A stretch of 37,335 bases of DNA from an uncultured Bacteroidales bacterium (GTDB taxonomy: Bacteria; Bacteroidota; Bacteroidia; Bacteroidales; Muribaculaceae), in contig CACYSG010000021.1 in the NCBI GenBank assembly GCA_902776955.1, positions 1 to 37,335 of the forward strand. The letters run 5' to 3'. Positions 31,220 through 37,335 of this stretch are shown piece by piece. The notes under the pieces are model-generated. The model did no database searches, was not told where the DNA came from, and was given only the letters and a program-made list of their open reading frames with translations. Both the position numbers and the translations under genes were made by a program. Each line of letters opens with the position of its first letter. The stretch's first letter is position 1.

Positions 31220-31247
31220 GTTTAGAGTTTAGGGTTTAGCGTTTAGT
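31220..31247. repeat. Heptamer tandem repeat (GTTTAGN, 4 units)
   Basis: GTTTAGA, GTTTAGG, GTTTAGC, GTTTAGT in exact phase, 18 bp after the glnA stop codon. Confidence 0.85.
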
Positions 31248-31332
31248 GAGGCATCCGCCAACTAGGCCTAACGCTAAGACATTGGGATTGCTCGCAAGAG
31301 CTCGCAAGAAATCAAAAAAGATTTATAATAGT

Positions 31333-31364
31333 CATCCGCGTTCCATTCATCAGGGACGCGGATG
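31333..31364 (+). terminator. glnA terminator hairpin
   Basis: CATCCGCGTTCC / GGGACGCGGATG form a 12-bp stem with one G-T pair and an 8-nt loop, followed by CTTCTTT. Confidence 0.75.
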
Positions 31365-31380
31365 CTTCTTTAAACTTTAA

Positions 31381-31509
31381 ACTCTAACCTGCTTGCGTCA
31401 GCGATCACCCCCTCTAAACTCTCCCCTCTAAACTCTAACCTGCTTGCGTCAGCGATCACGCCCCTAAACTCTCCCCTCTAAACTCTAAACTGCTCGCGCC
31501 AGCGAGCAT
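31381..31509. repeat. 50-51-bp tandem repeat, about 2.5 copies
   Basis: Copies begin ACTCTAACCTGCTTGCG at 31381 and 31432 and ACTCTAAACTGCTCGCG at 31482. Each combines CTAAACT/CTCCCCT heptamers with a GCTTGCGTCAGCGATC block; in the third copy this is GCTCGC-GCCA-GCGAGC, a perfect small hairpin. Confidence 0.88.
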
Positions 31510-31583
31510 AAAACAACACACCACCGTGCTGCCTTGTTGTGGAGGCAGGTCGATGGTGTGGTGATATGGTTGGAAGCTACAGG

Positions 31584-31928
31584 CTACTTCTCCTCTTGCG
31601 GTTCGTCCATCAGGCCGGCGCGGAATCCGCCTGCTTGGGCCATCTGCACGCCATACTGGTAACCCAGCTGATAGGCCTGCTGTACGAGCTGCTGCATCTG
31701 CTGCATGATCATCTGGTACTGCTGCTGATACTGCTGCTGGTTGGGCGCCTGCGGCTGTTGGTAGCCGGGAGGATAGTTAGGAGCCTGTTGCTGTTGTGGC
31801 TGCTGCGGGGTTTGATCCCAGGGGTTGGGAATCTCGTTGCCACCTACTGAGCCTCCGCCGCCCTGTTGCTGCTGAGCCTGGCGTGCGGCCTCTTCTAGCT
31901 TTTTCTGAAGTTCGTCAAGTAATCCCAT
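31584..31928 (-). CDS. Small Gln/Pro-rich protein of unknown function
   Basis: 114 aa, no signal peptide. The N-terminus is an amphipathic helix (MGLLDELQKKLEEAARQAQ), followed by Q4, G4, a Pro/Gln-rich middle (PQQPQQQQAPNYPPGYQQPQ), and a Gln/Met/Tyr-rich helix (YQQQYQMIMQQMQQLVQQAY) ending LGYQYGVQMAQAGGFRAG. No family recognised. Composition suggests a disordered, self-associating protein. A plausible promoter and its own start codon support a real gene; frame persistence through such a biased composition is weaker evidence than usual. Confidence 0.72.
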   Translation of the reverse strand: MGLLDELQKKLEEAARQAQQQQGGGGSVGGNEIPNPWDQTPQQPQQQQAPNYPPGYQQPQAPNQQQYQQQYQMIMQQMQQLVQQAYQLGYQYGVQMAQAGGFRAGLMDEPQEEK

Positions 31929-31969
31929 AATAAGAACTGTTTAAATAAGTTGAACAATTTCGCTGGGTA

Positions 31970-32000
31970 CAAATTACGGCATATTTCTTGAGAAATGCAA
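31970..32000 (-). promoter_or_regulatory. Possible promoter of the Gln-rich gene
   Basis: Minus strand TTG (31998-32000), 21 bp, TAATTTG (31970-31976), one base short of the consensus -7 box. Confidence 0.4.
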
Positions 32001-32075
32001 GTTTTGTAACATAGTTTTATTAATTTTTTAATTGTGAGCGCTTCTTTTCTTTTGAACTATCGTGACAGGAACAAG

Positions 32076-32104
32076 CGGGGCAGGAACCTGTTGTCCCTGC
32101 CCCG
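32076..32104 (-). terminator. Hairpin after the SUMF1 gene
   Basis: CGGGGCAGG / CCTGCCCCG, a 9-bp perfect stem with an 11-nt loop, 39 bp beyond the stop codon on the minus strand. No clear T-run. Confidence 0.55.
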
Positions 32105-32142
32105 TTGTGGCTTCGGTTTCGCTGGCGGTGGCGAATGTGTGG

Positions 32143-34098
32143 CTATTCTGCGCTAGTGTCGACGTCCATGACGAGGCGCAGGCCGATGGGGTAGTTTTCG
32201 GAGTAGTTTTCGGGAACAGGGTCGGCACCCATGCGGCAGGACACGCGGCAGTAGGTGGGATCCTTCAAATAGTAGCTGCCGCCACGAATGACGCGCTCTG
32301 TGCCCGATTCGGGTCCTACCGGATTGACGAGAGCCTCGCTGCCGTAGGGGCCGAACCAATCCTGACACCACTCCCACACGTTGCCGCTCATGTTATACAA
32401 CCCCAACTCGTTGTGGGCCTTCGTCCTGACGAGAGGATAGCGATAGCCAGTAAACACAGCGACCTCGTCAATGATGTCGCTGCCGGCGTACTTGTAGCCG
32501 TGACTACGGTTGCCGCCGCGTGCGGCAAACTCCCATTCGGCCTCGGTGGGCATGCGGAACGTCCTGCCGGTCATTTCGTTAAGTTTAGCAATGAAGTTCT
32601 GGCAATCGTCCCATGATACGCAACTCGCAGCGGCATTCAGGGGTGGAACATACTCTGGGATATAGTACGGTATGGGATTGTAGCCCAGTACGGCTTTCCA
32701 CATTCCCACTGTCACCTCGGTCTGCCCGATGAAGAACGATGAGACCGTCACCTCGTGGACGGGGCGCTCGTCGTCGGTGGCCTCGCCTTCCTGCTCGGGT
32801 GTAGCACCCATCATGAACGTGCCGCCGTCAACCTTGATCATGGTAAACGTCGCATTGCCCACGGTGAATTTCTCCATGACAAACTCACTCGGGTTGGCTG
32901 TCACGGCGACGGTCGCCTGTTCGCCAGTGGTGAGATCACTGACGGTAATCGTGGCCTGTCCCACATCGACGGCATCCAGCCTCACTGTGGTGTCTTGATG
33001 TGTAATGGTCAGGACCTCGTTGTTGTCGCAGTCCACCTGATAGAGGCCGCTGCCACCCGCGATGGTCACCTCGTCACACAAGCCGTCGTTAGTCTCAACT
33101 TCATATTTCGACAACGACAACGGAGTGTCATAGGCCGGCTCGCCCATGGCAAGGCGTAGGCCTTTACTGGGGCTAGCCGCTGAACTATGCTCGGCACTTG
33201 AACCTATCGAGACAGTGGTGGTCATATAATAGCCACCACAACTCACACGGCTACCGTCGGTTGATGGCATAATCGGGTTGGTCAGCGGGTTGTTGTAGTA
33301 GTAATAGGAATAGTAGTAATCGTGGTAGTCGCTCCTGAATCCATCCAGACAAAACTCTTTCACATTTCCGCACATGTCATACAACCCCAATTCGTTGGGA
33401 AGTAACTCGGCCACGGGGTGAGTTCTATGGCCTGAATTGTTCCTGTGCCAAGCGACCTCGTCTTTATCATTGCTGCCAGCGTACATGTAGCCGTGGCTAT
33501 AGTTGCCGCCACGAGCCGCAAATTCCCACTCGGCCTCGCTGGGCAGGCGGAATGTCCTGCCAGTCATCTCGTTGAGCTTGGCGATAAACTCCTGGCAGTC
33601 ATCCCATGACACTTGCTCGACAGGGCAGTCGGGGCCACCGGGGCGGCCGATGCCGTTGAAAGAACTCGGATTACTGCCCATCACGGCCACCCACAAGGCT
33701 TGTGTCACCTCGGTCCGACCGATGGCAAACGGCGACAAGGTCACTTGGGGGCTATGTATCGACTGGAACGTGCCTCCCTCGACCTCTACCATACTGAACG
33801 ACACGTCGCCCACGGTGAACGTCATGACGTGCTCGTCAAGGATGAGGCCGATGACAGCATTCACGTCGGCGACATTGATTTCGCCGTCACGGTTCACATC
33901 GGCAGCGGCGCTGAAGGTGCCACCGTCAAGAATGATGTCGATAAGCGAGTTCACATCAGCGATATTCACCTCATTATCGCTGTTCAAATCGCCACTTTGT
34001 GGCGTCACTTCATCCTGTGCTGGTGCTGCAAGTGCAACAAACAATAAGCAAAGCAGCAGCCAGCTTGCTCTACTGAAATTGCGTAATCTTTTTCCCAT
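32143..34098 (-). CDS. Secreted dockerin protein with two SUMF1/FGE-like domains
   Basis: 651 aa. Signal peptide (to about PAQ28), then two dockerin-type repeats at the N-terminus (36-90: GDLNSDNEVNIADVN, ADVNRDGEINVADVN), a first SUMF1/formylglycine-generating-enzyme-like domain (about 98-318), an Ig/BACON-like beta domain (about 325-402) and a second SUMF1 domain (about 411-644). Seen in both: GGTF, EVTxxxW, SWDDCQxFIAKLNEMTGRTFRxPxEAEWEFAARGG, NELGLYxMxGNV. The active-site cysteine pair of true FGE is incomplete: the second domain keeps TYC617 but not the first Cys; the first domain lacks both. So these are probably binding modules rather than enzymes. The first domain has an odd Tyr-rich stretch (DYYYSYYYYNN, 260-270). 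N-terminal dockerin placement is unusual. Confidence 0.88.
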   Translation of the reverse strand: MGKRLRNFSRASWLLLCLLFVALAAPAQDEVTPQSGDLNSDNEVNIADVNSLIDIILDGGTFSAAADVNRDGEINVADVNAVIGLILDEHVMTFTVGDVSFSMVEVEGGTFQSIHSPQVTLSPFAIGRTEVTQALWVAVMGSNPSSFNGIGRPGGPDCPVEQVSWDDCQEFIAKLNEMTGRTFRLPSEAEWEFAARGGNYSHGYMYAGSNDKDEVAWHRNNSGHRTHPVAELLPNELGLYDMCGNVKEFCLDGFRSDYHDYYYSYYYYNNPLTNPIMPSTDGSRVSCGGYYMTTTVSIGSSAEHSSAASPSKGLRLAMGEPAYDTPLSLSKYEVETNDGLCDEVTIAGGSGLYQVDCDNNEVLTITHQDTTVRLDAVDVGQATITVSDLTTGEQATVAVTANPSEFVMEKFTVGNATFTMIKVDGGTFMMGATPEQEGEATDDERPVHEVTVSSFFIGQTEVTVGMWKAVLGYNPIPYYIPEYVPPLNAAASCVSWDDCQNFIAKLNEMTGRTFRMPTEAEWEFAARGGNRSHGYKYAGSDIIDEVAVFTGYRYPLVRTKAHNELGLYNMSGNVWEWCQDWFGPYGSEALVNPVGPESGTERVIRGGSYYLKDPTYCRVSCRMGADPVPENYSENYPIGLRLVMDVDTSAE

Positions 34099-34242
34099 AA
34101 AAATCTTAAATAATTAGGTTCGTCCAAACTGCTGTTAATCACACAAGCTGGGCAAAGCAATTGTCCAGCATCCATATCCAAATCGTCTTTACGCTTTATG
34201 CGGCTTTATAAGGAATCAAGCCATTTTGCGTTTATGTTGTCG

Positions 34243-34273
34243 CAAAGGTAAGGTGTTTTGTGCGAATTTCCAA
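34243..34273 (-). promoter_or_regulatory. Promoter of the dockerin/SUMF1 gene
   Basis: Minus strand TTG (34271-34273), 20 bp, TACCTTTG (34243-34250), an excellent match. The leader is about 140 nt. Confidence 0.68.
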
Positions 34274-34392
34274 ATTTTTAGCTAAAAAATGTAATGAAGT
34301 GTGAGTCTGACACGCTGAAGACCTGCTTTCGCCTGTAATAATAATACTCAATGTATCCGGTAATTAACGCATTGGTGTAGAAACTGTAGGAT

Positions 34393-34514
34393 GTAAGGCC
34401 TCGCCTTGGCGTGGCCTAAAATAAACTACGAATTACGCTAATTTTACAAATTGGCATCCGCGTTCAATTACGCCGTATTTCGCGAATTGCGGCCACGCCA
34501 AGGCGAGGCCCTAC
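34393..34514. mobile_element. 122-bp MITE-like element, second copy
   Basis: Left arm 34393-34416 (GTAAGGCCTCGCCTTGG..) and right arm 34491-34514 are 24-bp inverted repeats with one mismatch, and the arms match those of 19361-19500. The interior differs in length and sequence from the first copy and contains AATTACGC twice. Confidence 0.72.
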
Positions 34515-34647
34515 CCGCAACCGCCCCTCCCTGTAACCTCGCAAGCTAGAGCGGCTAGTAGGACCACAGGTATACCCATCATGCCTATTTTATTATCAAA
34601 TGATGATTAATCAACATACAACAATGTAAAACAATTGGTTCAGTTGA

Positions 34648-35778
34648 TTACCTATTTAGCCAAAGGGAGAAAAAGCGGTCATAAACCTGATAGTCGCCTT
34701 GGCAATCAAGAACCAATTCCTTTTCCACAAGAGACCGAATTGCCGACCTAACAGTACTGGTTGCACCCAATTGATGCTTACTGATAAATGATGAACTTAA
34801 TGCCTGTTGTACTGTGCCCTCCTTAGCTATCGCCTTGAGCAGTCTGGCTTGAGCTGGGGTTATCAGTCTCATAAAAGTTTGAAATGTAGCCTCATTCTCA
34901 TCAATTATTTCATTTAATACCTTGTTGACAAGTGACTTTGTAATTTGTTTTTGGCCATTCTCATACAAGCGGTTCATCACCATTTGAATATACCAGGTGT
35001 GACCTGCAAGCAGTTGATACAAATCATTAAAAACATCGGTAGGTATCTGCTGGTGATGTGCTTCCAATTTCTCCTTAGCAAACTGATAATAAGAGGACTC
35101 CTGTATCTCATAGAGGTTGAGGATTTGTGTGCTTTGGTAGAACGGGCGATTGGCTGAAGTGAACATATTTTCCAATACATGACGTTGGCTACCTGAGAAA
35201 ATGAAATGTACAGAAGTTAGATGTTGGACATGAGAACGCAACAGCGCTTCCACGTTCTTCTCGCCATAATCAACTATCGTCTGAAATTCATCCATGGCTA
35301 TAACACAAAGTTGACCAGACTGTTCCATGTATGAGAATATTTCAGCAAGTGAATGCTCGGCCAGTTCTGGCTTGATATCAACCATGAAAGTAGGAACTCC
35401 TGTCAACGAATCAAAGCTCAGCAATGGGCGAAGAGATTTGAAAAATGTCGTTACCTGTTTGATAATCTTTGCCTCAGTGGTATCAAGTGATCCTAAGACA
35501 ACACTAGCCAATTGTTCAACAAGCGATGTTAAGCTATCAGTTTTATATAGGTCCACGTAATAGCATTTGGCTTGTTTCTCAGCTTTCATCTGATGGAAAA
35601 TATGGCGAATAAGCCCAGTCTTTCCCATGCGTCTTGGGCTTATTAAGGTTACATTGCGCCCGTTTTGCAATGCGGAAATCAGTTTCTGGGTCTCTTGCTC
35701 CCTGTCACAGAAGTAGTCTGGCGACACATATCCAGTTAGCAGAAAGGGATTTATTGATTGGGTTCTCTTTTTTGCCAT
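34648..35778 (-). CDS. AAA ATPase of the ATPase_2 family with C-terminal winged helix
   Basis: 376 aa. Seen: an NPF-type start (SINPFLLTGYVSPDYFCDREQE), Walker A SPRRMGKTG (about 47-55), Walker B LCVIAMDEFQTI (about 156-167), sensor HFIFSGSQRHV, and a C-terminal winged helix (about 305-376; RLITPAQARLLKAIAKEGTVQQ..ATSTVRSAIRSLVEKELV). No nuclease domain, unlike the 9.2-kb ATPase. Proteins of this family are common in gut Bacteroidota with no fixed role. The gene is AT-rich, single, and preceded by three exact-phase copies of a 14-bp repeat in its leader. It lies between a mobile-type inverted-repeat element and nifJ. Confidence 0.88.
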   Translation of the reverse strand: MAKKRTQSINPFLLTGYVSPDYFCDREQETQKLISALQNGRNVTLISPRRMGKTGLIRHIFHQMKAEKQAKCYYVDLYKTDSLTSLVEQLASVVLGSLDTTEAKIIKQVTTFFKSLRPLLSFDSLTGVPTFMVDIKPELAEHSLAEIFSYMEQSGQLCVIAMDEFQTIVDYGEKNVEALLRSHVQHLTSVHFIFSGSQRHVLENMFTSANRPFYQSTQILNLYEIQESSYYQFAKEKLEAHHQQIPTDVFNDLYQLLAGHTWYIQMVMNRLYENGQKQITKSLVNKVLNEIIDENEATFQTFMRLITPAQARLLKAIAKEGTVQQALSSSFISKHQLGATSTVRSAIRSLVEKELVLDCQGDYQVYDRFFSLWLNR

Positions 35779-35799
35779 GGTTTCATCAATTATAAGTTA

Positions 35800-35841
35800 T
35801 TGCGAATTTTTCGTTGCGAACTTTTCGTTGCGAACTTTTCG
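35800..35841. repeat. Three tandem 14-bp units in the leader of the second ATPase
   Basis: TTGCGAATTTTTCG, TTGCGAACTTTTCG, TTGCGAACTTTTCG, head to tail. TTGCGAA and the following TTCGCAA at the junction with CAATGC are complementary, so the leader can fold. The repeat sits just downstream of the expected transcription start. Confidence 0.88.
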
Positions 35842-35846
35842 CAATG

Positions 35847-35876
35847 CAAAAGTAAGGTGTTTTTTTTTATTGGCAA
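35847..35876 (-). promoter_or_regulatory. Promoter of the second ATPase
   Basis: Minus strand TTG (35874-35876), 19 bp, TACTTTTG (35847-35854), about 70 bp before the ATG. Confidence 0.62.
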
Positions 35877-35931
35877 ATCTTTTGAGCAAAAAAATAATGG
35901 TTTTTGTGGTTATTAGGGTGCAGAGATAACA

Positions 35932-35966
35932 AATCAGGGCCGGAATATCACCTTCCGGCCCTGATT
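35932..35966 (-). terminator. nifJ terminator hairpin
   Basis: AATCAGGGCCGGAA / TTCCGGCCCTGATT, a 14-bp perfect stem with a 7-nt loop, 26 bp after the nifJ stop codon; TTTGTTA follows on the minus strand. Confidence 0.8.
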
Positions 35967-35991
35967 GTGGTTTAGTGGTTATTAGCGGCGA

Positions 35992-37335
35992 TTATGCCTC
36001 AGGGTCAACACCCCACTGCTGGCGGGCCAGACGGCGGTAGTTGTTGTAACGCCACTGGGCATTCTCCTTAGCGGCTTTGAACAGCTCGGCTGCCTCGTCG
36101 GGATACTGCTTGAGTACCGATGCGTAGCGAACCTCGCCCTTGAGGAAGTTCTCGAACTCGTCCCAGTTGGGAGCGGGGCTGTCGAGGGTGAAGGGGTTCT
36201 TGCCCTCGGCCTCGAGCTGCGGGTTGTAGCGCCACAGGTGCCAGTAACCGCAAGCAACGGCAGCCTTCTCCTCGGCCTGAGCCTTACCCATACCGGCCTT
36301 GATACCGTGGTTGATACAGGGAGCGTAGGCGATGATGATCGAAGGACCGTCATAGGCCTCGGCCTCGCGGATGGCCTTCAGGCACTGAGCGTCGTTGGCG
36401 CCCATAGCGATCTGAGCGGCATAGACGTAGCCGTAGGTGCTGGCAATCAGACCCAGGTCTTTCTTGCGGACGCGCTTGCCGGCAGCGGCAAACTTGGCGA
36501 TAGCTCCAATCGGGGTAGCCTTAGAGGCCTGACCACCGGTGTTGGAGTAAACCTCGGTGTCGAGCACGAGGATGTTGACATTCTTGCCGCTGGCAATCAC
36601 GTGGTCCAGACCGCCGAAGCCGATATCGTAGCTGGCGCCGTCACCACCGATGATCCACTGTGAACGCTTAACCAGGTACTGACCCAGCTCGCGAACCTTG
36701 ATGTCGGCGGGATTGTCGCTGTGCTCGATAGCCTCGAGTGAGCTCGCGGGTCTTGTCGCCGTCGTTGAAGTTCTCAACCCATTCCTTGTACAGGGCCTTC
36801 ACGTCGGCAGCAACGGTAGCATCCTCGATGGCCTCCTTGACGAAGCCCAGGACGCGTGCGCGCATCTTCTCGTCGGCGATGGTCATACCCAGGCCGAACT
36901 CGCAGAAGTCCTCGAACAGGGAGTTGGCCCAAGCGGGACCGTGACCCTTCTCGTTAACGGTGTAAGGAGTCGAGGGAACCGAAGCGCTGTAGATTGACGA
37001 GCAACCGGTAGCGTTGGCAACGATCTGACGGTCACCGAAGAGTTGGCTGATGAGCTTCACATAGGGAGTCTCGCCGCAACCCGAGCAAGCGCCCGAGAAC
37101 TCAAACAGCGGCTGAGCGAACTGCGAATTCTTGACGTTGGACTTGGTGTCCACCAGGTGCTGTTTGCTCTTGACATTGTTGATGGCGTAGTCCCAGAGCT
37201 TCTGGTCCTCCTCGTGGCCCTCCATGGGAACCATCACGAGAGCCTTCTCGCCCTTCTTGCCCGGACAAACGTCGGCGCAGTTGCCGCAAGCCAAGCAGTC
37301 CATCACGTCAACAACCTGTACGAAGGTCATGCCCT
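35992..37335 (-). pseudogene. nifJ: Pyruvate:ferredoxin oxidoreductase, partial and frameshifted
   Basis: The C-terminal part of PFOR; the gene continues beyond the right edge. The upstream frame (37335 to about 36740) carries the 4Fe-4S motif CLACGNCADVCPG, then SGACSGCGETPYVKLISQLFGDR and NATGCSSIY of the TPP domain. The downstream frame (about 36735 to 35992) carries LVKRSQWIIGGDGASYDIGFGGLDHV, YSNTGGQASKATPIGAIAKFAAAGK and the C-terminal YNPQLEAEGKNPFTLDSPAP. Homology shifts frame at KTREL / SLEAIEHSDN, near 36735-36743 (a one-base loss would restore it). PFOR oxidises pyruvate to acetyl-CoA with reduction of ferredoxin and is central to anaerobic metabolism, so a sequencing or assembly error is at least as likely as a real inactivation. 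Confidence 0.88.

Larger units (their letters stand above)
31203..31583. other. Repeat-rich gap after glnA
   Basis: Holds a 7-bp array (31220-31247), the glnA terminator (31333-31364) and a 50-bp-period repeat (31381-31509). The word GCTCGC recurs at 31204, 31214, 31291, 31301 and 31492. No coding potential. Confidence 0.65.
34099..34647. other. Intergenic region with SUMF1-gene promoter and inverted-repeat element
   Basis: Holds the promoter (34243-34273) with a leader of about 140 nt, and the second inverted-repeat element (34393-34514). The rest is AT-rich without recognised features. Confidence 0.65.

Noticed and set aside
32143-34098. Annotation as an active formylglycine-generating enzyme
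   Set aside because: The catalytic cysteine pair is incomplete in both SUMF1 domains and no sulfatase gene is in the neighbourhood.
2213-34461. Word GGCATCCGC (or GCGGATGCC) seen in several gaps (2284-2292, 26306-26314, 31250-31258, 34453-34461)
   Set aside because: The same word also occurs inside coding DNA (29802, 26548) where it is Gly-Ile-Arg in preferred codons, so dispersed-element status is not supported from this window.
36668-36777. Programmed frameshift in nifJ
   Set aside because: No slippery heptamer or downstream stem was noticed at the junction, and PFOR is not known to use frameshifting.
1-37335. CRISPR arrays, tRNA, rRNA, integrase or phage genes
   Set aside because: No regular 25-45-bp repeats with unique spacers, no T-loop/acceptor pattern and no matching protein motifs were found. 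The tandem arrays have 7-, 9- or 14-bp periods without spacers.

Overview
The window looks like a chromosomal segment of a gut-type member of the Bacteroidales (Bacteroidota). The reasons are Bacteroidota promoters (TTG, 19-21 bp, TAnnTTTG) in front of many genes, the absence of Shine-Dalgarno sequences, a T9SS type B sorting domain, BspA/DUF285 and dockerin surface proteins, and Bacteroides-like rod-shape, glnA, fucP and trpB genes. Core genes are GC-rich; several accessory genes and long intergenic stretches are clearly more AT-rich. Family level (Muribaculaceae or Prevotellaceae-like) cannot be settled from sequence alone. Both ends are cut: a rhomboid-like C-terminus at the left and a pyruvate:ferredoxin oxidoreductase (nifJ) at the right.

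Layout. 1-2.1 kb: rhomboid tail and a stand-alone TIR-domain protein with zinc ribbon, long coiled coil and an ACP-like tail. 2.3-8.4 kb (minus): complete elongasome operon mreB-mreC-mreD-mrdA(PBP2)-rodA, with overlapping ends. 8.5-8.9 kb: a C_GCAxxG_C_C redox protein. 9.0-10.7 kb: an AAA ATPase/DUF234 gene flanked by three copies of a 48-bp promoter/stem-loop element. 11.0-19.1 kb (plus): a large BspA-like DUF285 protein with a dockerin-like end, a T9SS-sorted protein, a lytic transglycosylase and uvrA. 19.1-20.7 kb: a gene-free stretch with serial palindromes, a 140-bp inverted-repeat (MITE-like) element and AT-rich hairpin-rich DNA, leading to an XRE regulator. 21.3-21.5 kb: a possible structured RNA and a strong terminator. 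21.6-25.0 kb: HerA-like ATPase (DUF853), divergent from a trpB2 gene behind a leader peptide with three consecutive Trp codons and an attenuator hairpin. 25.1-28.7 kb: deoxysugar module (nucleotidyltransferase/GHMP-kinase-like fusion, L-rhamnose mutarotase, small envelope protein, FucP permease). 28.7-34.1 kb: a dockerin protein, glutamine synthetase, a Gln-rich small protein and a dockerin/double-SUMF1 secreted protein. 34.4-37.3 kb: a second inverted-repeat element, a second AAA ATPase with a tandem 14-mer leader, and a frameshifted nifJ.

The main things beyond ordinary annotation are the repeats. Many intergenic gaps carry their own short tandem array with a 7-bp (or 9-bp) period. Two inverted-repeat elements share 24-bp arms but not interiors. 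Both AAA ATPase genes are preceded by repeats built on the word GCGAAC. A near-identical promoter cassette precedes both the BspA-like gene and glnA. The trp attenuator is the best-supported regulatory finding. No CRISPR array, rRNA, tRNA, transposase or phage gene was recognised.
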